This document shows, piece after piece, positions 1 through 7,488 of a stretch of DNA of 20,795 bases (position 1 is the stretch's first letter; every line of letters begins with the position of its first letter). Source of the DNA: JAAZNF01 sp964561025 (lineage in GTDB: Bacteria; Myxococcota; B64-G9); NCBI GenBank assembly GCA_964561025.1, contig CAZLNM010000093.1, positions 1 through 20,795 of the forward strand. The letters run 5' to 3'. The translations under genes and the position numbers were made by a program. A model generated the notes under the pieces. That model ran no database searches. It was not told where the DNA came from and was given only the letters and a program-made list of their open reading frames with translations.

Positions 1-341
1 GTCGGCGAGATGGGGTTGCGCGAACGCATCGGGCGGCGCCGCAGCAATCCCGAACCGGCCGGCCCGGAGACCACCGCCGCCGCCGGCACCGGCGCGGGAG
101 GCGGGGTGGGCGCGACCACCGGCGCGGTGGCCGCGACCGAAAGTGGCGAGGCGCGCAGATCCCGCACCGTCACCTCCAATTTGTCGATGCGCTCGGCCAG
201 CTCCTCGAGCCGGTCCAGGAGCTGGCAGTACCCGTCCACCTCCAACAAGGCGTCCCCGAGCATGCCCGGAAGCCGCTGCTTGAGTTGCTCGATGACGGTC
301 TCCACCAATGCCGTCGCCTCGTCCTTGCGATCGCCTTCCAT
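1..341 (-). CDS. Hypothetical protein, N-terminal part (runs off left edge)
   Basis: The first 113 codons of a minus-strand gene are present; the rest lies beyond the left edge. ATG at 341-339 follows a strong GGAGGT ribosome-binding site 5 nt upstream. The N-terminal ~65 residues are charged and helical, with a heptad-like stretch (QLLDRLEELAERIDKLE) that suggests a short coiled coil. An Ala/Pro/Val-rich linker of about 30 residues follows, then a basic segment (LLRRRPMRSR). There is no signal peptide or membrane segment in the visible part, so it is probably cytosolic. The family is not recognised. The open frame, codon use and ribosome-binding site make it a real gene; the function is unknown. 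Confidence 0.7.
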   Translation of the reverse strand, partial: MEGDRKDEATALVETVIEQLKQRLPGMLGDALLEVDGYCQLLDRLEELAERIDKLEVTVRDLRASPLSVAATAPVVAPTPPPAPVPAAAVVSGPAGSGLLRRRPMRSRNPISP

Positions 342-517
342 ACTCGACCTCCACGACATGAACCGCCCCCGGTTGGACCGGGCGCGATCGGTAATCCGGA
401 GCGATGAATCGGCTGAACCGTATTCCTGGCCAAAAACGCGTACGATCTCGGCCGCTTATCCTTCAGCGACACTCGAGCCTGCACGGGATCATCACACCAG
501 GCTCTCGGGTCATGATG

Positions 518-546
518 TTGATAACCAATACCCGCGCCCAGGTCAA
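518..546 (-). promoter_or_regulatory. Candidate sigma-70 promoter for the left-edge gene
   Basis: On the minus strand, TTGACC (546-541), a 17-bp spacer and TATCAA (523-518) resemble a housekeeping promoter. It would start transcription near 511, leaving a leader of about 170 nt before the ATG at 341. That leader contains a perfect 6-bp hairpin with a 3-nt loop (CCCGGT-TGG-ACCGGG on the plus strand, 368-382). The match is moderate and the leader is long for an ordinary gene, so this is tentative. No convincing promoter for the divergent transporter gene was found in 342-618. Confidence 0.35.
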
Positions 547-618
547 GGGCAAAATGGATTGCATTGAGTGCAAGACACATGATAGGCAACGGCACGGATT
601 TCGAGCGAAAGGAACGGC

Positions 619-2139
619 ATGTTCAAAGGCCACCCCAAGGGAATCATCGTCTGCTTCCTGGCCAGCATGGGCGAGCGATTCGGCTGGTACACCATGATGG
701 CCATCTTCACCTACTACCTGCAGGAGCGCTTCCACTGGTCGGCCGACGAGGCGGGCCAGGTGTACTCGCTGTTCATGATGGTCATCTACCTCATGCCCAT
801 CGTGGGGGGCTTCCTGGCCGACCGCTTCCTGGGGTACGGCAAGTCGGTGGCCATCGGCACCATCGTCATGGCCGCGGGGTACGCGCTCATGGCGGTGCCC
901 CGCGACGAGGTGTGGTTTCTGGTGCTGGCCCTCGGGGTGATCTGCGTCGGGACGGGGCTGTTCAAGGGCAACCTGGCGGTGCTGGTGGGCAACCTCTACG
1001 AAAAACCGGAGCTTACGCACCTTCGGGACGCGGCCTACAACATCTACTACATGGGCATCAACGTGGGCGCCTTCTTCGCCCCGTACGCCGCCGAGGCCAT
1101 GCGCCTGCTGTTCCACGACAAGCTGGGGTACGACCTGGCCACCGGGTACAACGCCGCCTTCGCCGCCTCGGTGGTGGGACTGCTCTTCTCGCTGGTGGTC
1201 TTCGTGCTGGCGCGCCGGCACTACGCCCACGCCGACTACCGCGCCTCCGACAAGAAGCGCGCCCCGGCCACCCAGGTCGAGCTCTCGCCCAGGGAGGTCC
1301 GCGACCGCATCGTGGCGCTGCTCCTGGTGTTCCTCATCGTGGTGGTGTTCTGGATGATCTTCCAGCAGAACGGCCTGGTGCTGTCGCTGTTCGCGCGGGA
1401 CTACACCAACCTCAGCGTAGGACCCATCACCCACCTCTTCTTCGACCTGTGGGGCCTGCTGGGCATCATCGCGCTGGTGCTCGGCGCCTTCTTCGCCATC
1501 CGCAAGGGCACGGCGCAAGTGCGGGCGCTCTCGGCCGTGGTGTCGGCCGGGGGGCTCGCGCTGGTGCTGTTCCGGGCGCTCTCCTTCCCGGAGTCGGAGG
1601 CCATCAGCCCCGAGCTGTTCCAGGCCTTCAACCCGCTGTTCATCGTGTTCTTCACCCCGCTCATTTTGGGCTTCTTCGCCTTCATGAACAAGAAGGGCAA
1701 GGAGCCCTCGGCGCCGGGCAAGATCGCCTGGGGGCTGGTGATCACCGCGCTGGCGGGCGGGATCATGGCGGTGGCCTCGCTCAACCTGCCCTCGGTGGCG
1801 GCCACCCAGGGGGCGCGCTCCTCCGTCCTGGTGTCGCCGTACTGGCTGGTGTCCACCTACTTCACCTTCACCGTGGCGGAGCTTTTTTTGTCACCGATGG
1901 GGATGAGCTTCGTGGCCAAGGTGTGCCCGCCGAAACTGCGCGGGCTGATGCAGGGCGGCTGGATGGCCAGCATCGCGATAGGCAACAAGCTCACCTCGGT
2001 GGTGAGCACCCTCTACGTCAAGTGGGAGCTGTGGCAGACCTTCCTGTTCCTGGTCGGGCTGGCCGCGCTGGCCGCGCTGGCCATGGCGCTCATGCTCAAG
2101 AAGCTCAAGCGCGCCACCGCCGAGGCCCCGGCCCGCTGA
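619..2139 (+). CDS. POT/PTR2-family proton-coupled oligopeptide transporter
   Basis: This 506-residue inner-membrane transporter probably imports di- and tripeptides with protons. Many hydrophobic segments fit the 12-14 helix plan of bacterial POT proteins. Family signatures are GGFLADRFLG (63-72) after helix 2, the substrate-site FKGN with K116 in helix 4, YYMGINVGAFF (143-153) in helix 5, and AELFLSPMGMSF late in the protein. The helix-1 ExxERF motif reads SMGERF (16-21): Glu19 and Arg20 are kept but the first Glu is Ser. AAAGGAA lies about 5 nt before the ATG. The gene stands alone, divergent from the left-edge gene and convergent with lexA. The substrate range cannot be read from sequence. 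Confidence 0.9.
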   Translation: MFKGHPKGIIVCFLASMGERFGWYTMMAIFTYYLQERFHWSADEAGQVYSLFMMVIYLMPIVGGFLADRFLGYGKSVAIGTIVMAAGYALMAVPRDEVWFLVLALGVICVGTGLFKGNLAVLVGNLYEKPELTHLRDAAYNIYYMGINVGAFFAPYAAEAMRLLFHDKLGYDLATGYNAAFAASVVGLLFSLVVFVLARRHYAHADYRASDKKRAPATQVELSPREVRDRIVALLLVFLIVVVFWMIFQQNGLVLSLFARDYTNLSVGPITHLFFDLWGLLGIIALVLGAFFAIRKGTAQVRALSAVVSAGGLALVLFRALSFPESEAISPELFQAFNPLFIVFFTPLILGFFAFMNKKGKEPSAPGKIAWGLVITALAGGIMAVASLNLPSVAATQGARSSVLVSPYWLVSTYFTFTVAELFLSPMGMSFVAKVCPPKLRGLMQGGWMASIAIGNKLTSVVSTLYVKWELWQTFLFLVGLAALAALAMALMLKKLKRATAEAPAR

Positions 2140-2410
2140 CGCACTTCGACAGCCCTGGCTACACCGAAAACGCGTCAGACTGCGCTCATCCCAGCGGCAG
2201 CGCGATAATACATCCAAAGTCACCAGGAAACCCGCCGCTCCCGTTGTCAGGGCTTCGCAGTCGCTCGCGTCGACGATTGCATGCGTATTTGAGTAAAGAG
2301 GCGTGTCGTCGCCATCGCCAAAAACGCCTACGAATACCGCGCCTTGTTCCTCTTTTCAGTGCTCCCCCTGATGATGAACCGCAGCGAAAATCCTCGCCCC
2401 GTCGTTGCTT
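2140..2410. other. Intergenic region between convergent transporter and lexA
   Basis: This 271-bp gap separates two convergent genes. I see no coding potential, RNA gene or clear terminator. The only notable structure is a weak inverted repeat, AGGCGT (2299-2304) and ACGCCT (2324-2329), with a 19-nt loop and no adjoining U-tract. The composition is visibly less GC-rich than in the flanking genes. Confidence 0.5.
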
Positions 2411-3049
2411 TCAGCGGACCTCGCGGTACACGCCGATCACCACGCCCAGGATGTCGGTCTGGCGAAAGTCCTCGCGCCGCACCACGATGGGTTGCATGGC
2501 CGGGTTGGCCGGCTCGAACAGCACGCGGTCCTTCTCCGGGCGGAAGGTCTTCACCGTGGCCTCGCCCTCCAGCATGGCCACCACCACCTGGCCGGGATCG
2601 GCCGCGTTCTGAGAGCGGACGATGACGAGATCGCCATCCAGGATGCCCTTTCCGATCATCGACTCGCCGCGCACCCTCAGGGCGAACACGTCGCCGGCCC
2701 CGCGCAGGAGCGAGCGGCCCACCGGCAACCGGCCCTCGAGGTTCTCCTCGGCCAGGATGGGCTGGCCCGCGGCGACCCGCCCCAGGATGGGGACGGACAC
2801 CGCCGGCTCCTCCCGGAACGAGGCCGCGCCGCGGCGCCTGGCGAGCGACAGGGCGCGGGACTTGGCCTGCCCTTCGCGGCGAACGAAGCCCTTCCGCAGC
2901 AGGGCCTTGAGGTGATCGTTCACCCCGTTGGTCGAGCGGATGCCCATGTGCTCGGCCATCTCGCGGATGGAAGGTGGAAAGCCGTGCATCTCGCCGTAGG
3001 CCTCGATGAACCTGAGCAACTGTTCTTGCCTTTCCGTGAGCCCGTCCAT
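2411..3049 (-). CDS. lexA: LexA, SOS-response repressor with self-cleaving protease domain
   Basis: LexA represses DNA-damage genes and cleaves itself when stimulated by RecA filaments. The 212 residues match the family's usual length. The N-terminal winged helix-turn-helix is at about 1-70, with the DNA-reading region PPSIREMAEHMGIRSTNGVN (25-44). The C-terminal S24 peptidase domain keeps the Ala94-Gly95 cleavage site (GRVAAGQPI), nucleophile Ser130 (RGESM) and base Lys167 (EATVKTF), so it should be active. GGAGG lies 6 nt before the ATG. The gene is transcribed alone from a promoter that contains its own operator and is divergent from a lipoprotein gene. The next gene downstream is convergent. 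Confidence 0.97.
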   Translation of the reverse strand: MDGLTERQEQLLRFIEAYGEMHGFPPSIREMAEHMGIRSTNGVNDHLKALLRKGFVRREGQAKSRALSLARRRGAASFREEPAVSVPILGRVAAGQPILAEENLEGRLPVGRSLLRGAGDVFALRVRGESMIGKGILDGDLVIVRSQNAADPGQVVVAMLEGEATVKTFRPEKDRVLFEPANPAMQPIVVRREDFRQTDILGVVIGVYREVR

Positions 3050-3076
3050 GACGCCTCCGGAGCTGGTATTGCGTTC

Positions 3077-3105
3077 AGTATGCTGAACATGCGTGCAGAT
3101 GTCAA
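3077..3105 (-). promoter_or_regulatory. lexA promoter (TTGACA-17-CATACT)
   Basis: On the minus strand a perfect -35, TTGACA (3105-3100), is followed by a 17-bp spacer and CATACT (3082-3077, four of six to consensus). Transcription would begin near 3070, about 20 nt before the ATG. The LexA box fills almost the whole spacer, so bound LexA should block RNA polymerase directly. Confidence 0.75.
3082..3098 (-). promoter_or_regulatory. LexA operator (SOS box), myxobacterial type
   Basis: The minus-strand sequence CTGCACGCATGTTCAGC matches 16 of 17 positions of the Myxococcus xanthus LexA motif CTRHAMRYBYGTTCAGS, as I recall that motif. It overlaps a perfect dyad, GTTCAG-TATG-CTGAAC, at 3073-3088, which may add a second binding face. 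It lies 33 nt before the lexA start and inside the promoter spacer, as expected for autoregulation. Confidence 0.75.
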
Positions 3106-3210
3106 GCTGCTTGTTTTATAAGGGCAAACATACAAAATATCTTTGAACGCAACTTTTCTCGCTGCGTCAGTTAAAGCGATCGAACGGTGGACAAACCAAG
3201 GAGGATAGCG

Positions 3211-4002
3211 ATGAACCGATTTCTGATGGCGCTCGCGGCAGGCATCCTGGCGGCGGGTTGTTTGGGCCTCACGGCGGAAGAGGCGCAGGAGACGCTCGAC
3301 GAGGTCAAACTCTCATCTCAGACCGAAGCCCTGGTGACGAACGGCGTCGAGATCACCACCAACTTCACCATCGGCCAGGGCGCGCAGCGGGCGGCCGAGG
3401 AATTGCGGGACTTCATCCGCGGCCAGCTCCCGTGCGCGGAGGTGGTCCTGTCCGGCAACACCCTCACCATCACCTACGGCGCAAACCCCGGCAACTGCAC
3501 CTACCGCGGCTACACCTTCTCCGGCTCGCACAGCATCACCGTCACCTCCAACGAGCCCGGCGTGGTGCAGGTGGACCACGTGTGGACCGACTTCTCGAAC
3601 GGCGTGGTCAAGGTGAGCGGCAACGCCACCGTAACCTGGAGCGCGCAGGACCGGAGCCGCCACGTCATCCACACCTTGACCTGGACTCGCCTACGCGACG
3701 GGCGCACCGGTCAGGGCACGGGCGACCGGCTGCAACAGGCCCTGCCCGAGGGCATCGCGGTGGGTTTCCAGGTGGACGGCGAGCGGGCCTGGACCGGCCA
3801 GCGCGGCGAGTGGAGCCTCGACATCAACGCGGTGCAGATGCGCTGGCAGGACCCGGTGCCCCAGGCCGGCAGCTACCAGCTTTCAACCCCGTTCGGCAAG
3901 GACGTGACGGTGACCTTCGAGCGCATCGACGATGACACCATCCAGGTCACCATCTCCGGCCCGCGCCGCTCCTTCAGCTTCAATGTGAACCGCGCCGGCT
4001 GA
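3211..4002 (+). CDS. Secreted lipoprotein of unknown function
   Basis: This 263-residue protein has a lipoprotein signal peptide: basic MNR, a hydrophobic core and lipobox LAAGC with Cys17 as the lipidated residue. It should sit on the periplasmic side of a membrane. The mature part is soluble and rich in Thr, Val and aromatic residues in alternating beta-strand patterns. Two cysteines, in the segments QLPCAEV and GNCTYRG, could form a disulphide. I do not recognise a catalytic motif; it resembles uncharacterised lipoproteins of myxobacteria. The ATG at 3211 is preferred to an upstream GTG at 3187 because AGGAGGA (3199-3205) lies 5 nt before it. It is divergent from lexA; the intervening AT-rich stretch has no strong plus-strand promoter. 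It ends 5 bp from the convergent carbonic-anhydrase-like gene. Confidence 0.85.
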   Translation: MNRFLMALAAGILAAGCLGLTAEEAQETLDEVKLSSQTEALVTNGVEITTNFTIGQGAQRAAEELRDFIRGQLPCAEVVLSGNTLTITYGANPGNCTYRGYTFSGSHSITVTSNEPGVVQVDHVWTDFSNGVVKVSGNATVTWSAQDRSRHVIHTLTWTRLRDGRTGQGTGDRLQQALPEGIAVGFQVDGERAWTGQRGEWSLDINAVQMRWQDPVPQAGSYQLSTPFGKDVTVTFERIDDDTIQVTISGPRRSFSFNVNRAG

Positions 4003-4007
4003 CCCGC

Positions 4008-5237
4008 TCAGTCGAGCAGCCCCTCCATCACCGAAGCCACGAATTCCTCTTCGGTTCCCGCCAGCACGTCGGTGAGCATGTTCAGCTCGCTCCGGATGAG
4101 CTGGCGCTTCTGGCCGAGCGGGGACAGCCCGGAGACGAAGGTCTTCACGATCTCGGAGCTGGAGCGATTCGCGTCGATGGCCGAGCGCACGTCGCGCCGG
4201 ATGGACTGGATGTGCTCCAGGGGGAGGTTCTGCCACATCACCCGCTTGATCTGGGGCAGCGCGGAGAGGAGGTCGGTGGCGTACGTCTCGCCGCTCTTCG
4301 TGCTCTTGGGCACCGGGCTCGCCTTCGGAAATGCCGGCTTGGGTTGCGGCGCCACCCGCACCCGAGCCGCGACCTGCGCGGCCTGCACGGCCGGGACGGG
4401 CTCCAGGGTGGCCTTGGCAGGGGCCGCCTTCTTCGCCGGGGCCTTCTCCGCCACCGGGGCCTGGAAGGCGACCAGCGCCACCGGCCCCGCGCCGGGGACC
4501 TGCCCGTAGGCGAAGGCCGGCTTCTTCGCTCCGGCCGGGGCCTCGGCCGGCGCCGGCGCCTCGACGGAGATCTCCGGGATCTCGGGGAGCGGAATGTCCG
4601 GCAGCGGTGGTAGCGGCGGGAGATCGATCTCCGCCACCGTCGTCGCCCCGGGCGCCGGCTCGGCCGGCTCCGGGGGGCGCGCCTGGCTCGCCTCCTCGCC
4701 ACTCGGCGGGCCTTCATCCGGCAAGAAGGCGATCCGTCCGGACGGCAGCTCCAGCATGGCGCCCAGGACCTCGCCGCCCTGCGAGGCCGGCAGCAGCGGC
4801 CGCAGCCGCCGCACCGTCTCGGCCACCGCCTCGGAGGGCGTGGCGGGCCAACCCTCCACGTCCACCGGGGGCTCGTCCCCGTCCGCCTCACCGCGCGCGA
4901 TGCGGGAGAGCACGCGCCGCGCCTGCACGCTGGAGGCCTCCAGGCAGCGGCACGGCTCGTGGCCCACCACCAGCACCGACGGGAAGTCCAGGTACTCCAG
5001 CGCCACCGCCACCGAGCGCAGCATCTCCCTGGCCTGGCGGCCGCCCCAGGCCCCCGCCAGGCGGACGAAGAAGGCCTCCCCCGGCAAGAGCCCCAGCGCG
5101 GCGTTGAGCACGCCGTTCAGCTCCGGGCAGGAGCAGGAGACCACCAGCAAGCGGGGCCGCGTGCCGGGCTCGGGAAGCCGCGGGCCCTTGCCGCGCGCCA
5201 GAAAGTCCCGGTTGCGTCTCTGCACGTCTTCCCGCAT
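4008..5237 (-). CDS. Beta-carbonic-anhydrase-like protein with long Pro/Ala linker and C-terminal helical domain
   Basis: The N-terminal part (about 28-115) follows the beta-carbonic-anhydrase plan: LLVVSCSCPEL (30-40) at the first metal-site strand, FFVRLAGAWGG (56-66) where the family has its RNAG segment, SVAVALEYL (75-83), and VLVVGHEPCRC (88-98). Zinc ligands Cys35, His93 and Cys96 could remain, but the catalytic Asp-Ser-Arg of CxDSR is replaced by Cys-Pro-Glu, so ordinary CO2 hydration is unlikely. Residues 180-312 are a low-complexity linker rich in Pro, Ala, Glu and Lys. The last ~95 residues (315-409) form a helical domain I do not recognise. There is no signal peptide, so it is probably cytosolic. 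AAGGAG precedes the ATG by 9 nt. It is the last gene of the operon, 24 nt after flotillin. A regulatory or sensory role is inferred. Confidence 0.75.
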   Translation of the reverse strand: MREDVQRRNRDFLARGKGPRLPEPGTRPRLLVVSCSCPELNGVLNAALGLLPGEAFFVRLAGAWGGRQAREMLRSVAVALEYLDFPSVLVVGHEPCRCLEASSVQARRVLSRIARGEADGDEPPVDVEGWPATPSEAVAETVRRLRPLLPASQGGEVLGAMLELPSGRIAFLPDEGPPSGEEASQARPPEPAEPAPGATTVAEIDLPPLPPLPDIPLPEIPEISVEAPAPAEAPAGAKKPAFAYGQVPGAGPVALVAFQAPVAEKAPAKKAAPAKATLEPVPAVQAAQVAARVRVAPQPKPAFPKASPVPKSTKSGETYATDLLSALPQIKRVMWQNLPLEHIQSIRRDVRSAIDANRSSSEIVKTFVSGLSPLGQKRQLIRSELNMLTDVLAGTEEEFVASVMEGLLD

Positions 5238-5261
5238 GAGCGGCGCTCCTTCCGCCAGCGG

Positions 5262-6791
5262 TTAGGACTGGGAGGTCGGGGACCGTTCGCTCTTGCCCTT
5301 GCCGCCGCCGATCCCCGGCAAGCGCTTGATGAGCTCGGAGATGTTGACGCCGGAGAGCGCCTCCACCACCGGCGGGAGCTGGGCGATGATCTGGGCCACG
5401 TCGCCGGTGATCTTGCTGACGCCGCCGCCCTCGCCGCCGGTGTTGACCACCACGATGCGCTCGGTCTTGGTGAGCGGCTCGGCGATGGCCCGCGCCAGCT
5501 CGGGCAGCACCTCGATGAACATCTGGGTGATGGCCGCCTCGTTGTATTGCTTCCAGCTCTCGGCCTTCTTGGCCATGGCCTCGGCCTCGGCGAAGCCCTG
5601 GGCCCGGATGACCTCGGCCTTGGCCAGGCCGCGCGCCTTGGTGGCCTCGGCCTCGGCGTTGCCGGTGGCCGCGATGACCTCGGCCTCGGCGAAGCCCTGG
5701 GCCTTCTTGGCCGCCGCCTTGCCGTTGGCCTCCGCCTCCAGCCGGAAGCGCTCGGCCTCGGCCTGCGCCTGCACCGCGTAGCGCCGGGCGTCGGCCGGCT
5801 TGTTCACGGTGGCCTCCAGCTCCTTCTCGCGGCGGGCGATCTCGCGCTCCTGCACCACGATCTGCTGCTCCTTCTCGATCACCTCCACCTGCACCTCTTC
5901 CTTCTTCACCTGCTGGGCCTTCTTGAACTTGGAGAGATCGTAGGCCAGGTCGGCCTCGGCCTTCTTCTCGTTGACCGTCATCTGGTACTCGGCCAGCTTC
6001 ACGTTGTAGCTGCGGTTGGCCTCGGCGATCTGGGTCTCCTGCTTGTAGCGCTCGGTCTCGCCGGCCTGCTTGGCCTGGGCCGACTTGATCACCGCGTCGC
6101 GGTCGGCCTCGGCCTGGGCCACCACCGCGTCACGTTTCACCTGGGCCAGGCGCGGCTTGCCCAGCGCCTCGAGGTAGCCCTCGTTGTCCTTGATGTCGCG
6201 CAAGGTGAAAGACACGATCTCCAGGCCCATCTTGGCGAAGTCGGTGGCCGAGGTCTCCTGCACCTTGGTGGCGAACATCTCGCGGTTCTTGTAGATGTCC
6301 TCGACCTGCATCTGGCCCAGGATGGCGCGCAGGTGGCCCTCCAGCGTCTGCTTGGCCACGTTCATGATCTCGTTGCGGCCGCGTCCCAGGAACTGCTCGC
6401 CGGCGGTGCGGATGGCCTCGTCGGTGGCGTGCACCTTGATCTGGGCGATGCCGTCCACGATGATGGGCACGCCCTTCTCGGTGTACACCTCGGGGGTGCG
6501 CACGTCGATGGTGATCACCTCCAGGCTGAGCACCTCGGCCTTCTGGATCACCGGCCACACGAAGGCGCCGCCGCCGTGCACCACCTTGGGGATGCCGCCG
6601 CGGGTCTTGCCCGAGATGATCAGCGCCTCGTTGGGGCCGACCTTCTGGTAGCGCTTGACCAGCATGACCAGAAAGATGAACAGGACCAGGACCGCCAGGA
6701 CCACGCCCCAGATCCAGAAGTTGCCGATGACGTCCTGCAGGTTCTGCCCCGGCACACCGCGCAGAATTTCCGCCGTCCATCCGCCCGACAT
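5262..6791 (-). CDS. Flotillin (SPFH/band 7 membrane-scaffold protein)
   Basis: Bacterial flotillins oligomerise at the inner membrane and organise membrane fluidity and protein complexes. This one has 509 residues. One membrane segment lies at about 24-46 (NFWIWGVVLAVLVLF), the SPFH/band-7 domain at about 48-220 (VGPNEALIISG, IVDGIAQIKV, DIYKNREMF, LEIVSFTLRDI), a long Ala/Glu/Lys coiled coil with the AEAE-type repeats of flotillins at about 220-430, and a C-terminal oligomerisation region. The ATG at 6791 has GGAGG 6-7 nt upstream; the longer open frame upstream lacks such a site and overlaps the nfeD end. It follows nfeD by 58 nt, the usual NfeD-flotillin pairing (compare YuaF-YuaG of Bacillus subtilis). 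Confidence 0.93.
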   Translation of the reverse strand: MSGGWTAEILRGVPGQNLQDVIGNFWIWGVVLAVLVLFIFLVMLVKRYQKVGPNEALIISGKTRGGIPKVVHGGGAFVWPVIQKAEVLSLEVITIDVRTPEVYTEKGVPIIVDGIAQIKVHATDEAIRTAGEQFLGRGRNEIMNVAKQTLEGHLRAILGQMQVEDIYKNREMFATKVQETSATDFAKMGLEIVSFTLRDIKDNEGYLEALGKPRLAQVKRDAVVAQAEADRDAVIKSAQAKQAGETERYKQETQIAEANRSYNVKLAEYQMTVNEKKAEADLAYDLSKFKKAQQVKKEEVQVEVIEKEQQIVVQEREIARREKELEATVNKPADARRYAVQAQAEAERFRLEAEANGKAAAKKAQGFAEAEVIAATGNAEAEATKARGLAKAEVIRAQGFAEAEAMAKKAESWKQYNEAAITQMFIEVLPELARAIAEPLTKTERIVVVNTGGEGGGVSKITGDVAQIIAQLPPVVEALSGVNISELIKRLPGIGGGKGKSERSPTSQS

Positions 6792-6826
6792 GAGGCACCT
6801 CCTCAAGAGTTTGTGACCGAAGGTAC

Positions 6827-6845
6827 CCCGGGGTCGCGCCCCGGG
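6827..6845 (-). repeat. GC-rich hairpin in the nfeD-flotillin gap
   Basis: CCCGGGG (6827-6833), a TCGCG loop and CCCCGGG (6839-6845) form a perfect 7-bp stem just after the nfeD stop. No U-tract follows in the minus-strand transcript, so it is not a typical terminator. It could protect or process the mRNA or slow the polymerase. A closely similar hairpin precedes the first pspA gene. Confidence 0.55.
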
Positions 6846-6849
6846 CCAG

Positions 6850-7488
6850 CTATTTCTTCGCCTCGCCTCCGCCCGCGGCCGGGCCATCGTCCGCCGGGAT
6901 CTGGAGGTTGCGCAGCTTCTCGTCCACGTGCTCGCGCACGTAGTACAGACCGCCCACCACCCGGGTGATGGTCACCAGCGCGTGGCGCGCGATGTCGCGG
7001 TTCTCCTCGCTGCGGGCCGGGCCGGTGATGCGGGTGCCCTTGCCCGAGAAGGAGATCTCGCCCACGCCGTTGCCGGGGATGTTCTCGGTGACCTCCGCCT
7101 GCGTGCCGATCAGGCTCTGGGCGGTGGTGACGGCGTTGGTCTCCAGCGAGCGCTGCAGCTTGACCATCCCCACGCCCGCCAGGAAGGCCACCCCGGTGGC
7201 CACGCCCAGGGCCACCAGCACGCTCAGGCCCGGCATGAAGCCGAAGGCCTTGAGGCCGATCAGCCCGCCCGCGCCGAAGAAGGTGACGAAGGTGGCCAGC
7301 ACCACCGGGCTCATGAAGGGAAAGTGCACGTCCCCCACCCCGGCGTCTCCGCCCGCGTCGCCCCCGATCTCGGCGCCGCCCACGTCCGCGTCCGCGCTCA
7401 CGTGGGACTCGAAGAACCCCGAGAACACGAACGACAACACCGCGAACACCACGCCCACCAGAAGGCAGATCACGTACAGGGTCAACAT
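6850..7488 (-). CDS. NfeD-family membrane protein with OB-fold domain (flotillin partner)
   Basis: NfeD proteins are encoded beside flotillins and act with them at the membrane. This one has 212 residues: a hydrophobic N-terminal helix (1-22), an acidic Gly/Asp-rich loop (30-55) probably outside the cytosol, two hydrophobic segments at about 60-80 and 87-110, and a C-terminal OB-fold (about 125-187; IGTQAEVTENIPGNGVGEI, LVTITRVVGGLYYVRE). It lacks the ClpP-like protease domain of long NfeD proteins, so it is the short YuaF-type form. AAGGAGGAG directly precedes the ATG at 7488. The start overlaps the end of the upstream gene by 7 nt (7482-7488), which suggests translational coupling. Confidence 0.88.
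   Translation of the reverse strand: MLTLYVICLLVGVVFAVLSFVFSGFFESHVSADADVGGAEIGGDAGGDAGVGDVHFPFMSPVVLATFVTFFGAGGLIGLKAFGFMPGLSVLVALGVATGVAFLAGVGMVKLQRSLETNAVTTAQSLIGTQAEVTENIPGNGVGEISFSGKGTRITGPARSEENRDIARHALVTITRVVGGLYYVREHVDEKLRNLQIPADDGPAAGGGEAKK

Noticed and set aside
576..600. A second sigma-54 promoter before the peptide transporter (GGCACG near 590)
   Set aside because: The -24 half is present but the -12 half reads TCGAG and lacks the required GC.
463..1518. A 351-codon minus-strand open frame over the peptide transporter
   Set aside because: It is His/Glu/Val-rich antisense sequence. The plus-strand transporter explains the region fully.
2299..2329. Inverted repeat AGGCGT/ACGCCT as a terminator between the transporter and lexA
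   Set aside because: The stem has only 6 bp, the loop is 19 nt and no proper U-tract follows on either strand.
4959..6968. A 669-codon plus-strand open frame opposite flotillin
   Set aside because: Its product is low-complexity Leu/Gly/His repeats with no family signature, and it is the antisense of an unmistakable flotillin gene in GC-rich DNA, where long antisense frames are common.
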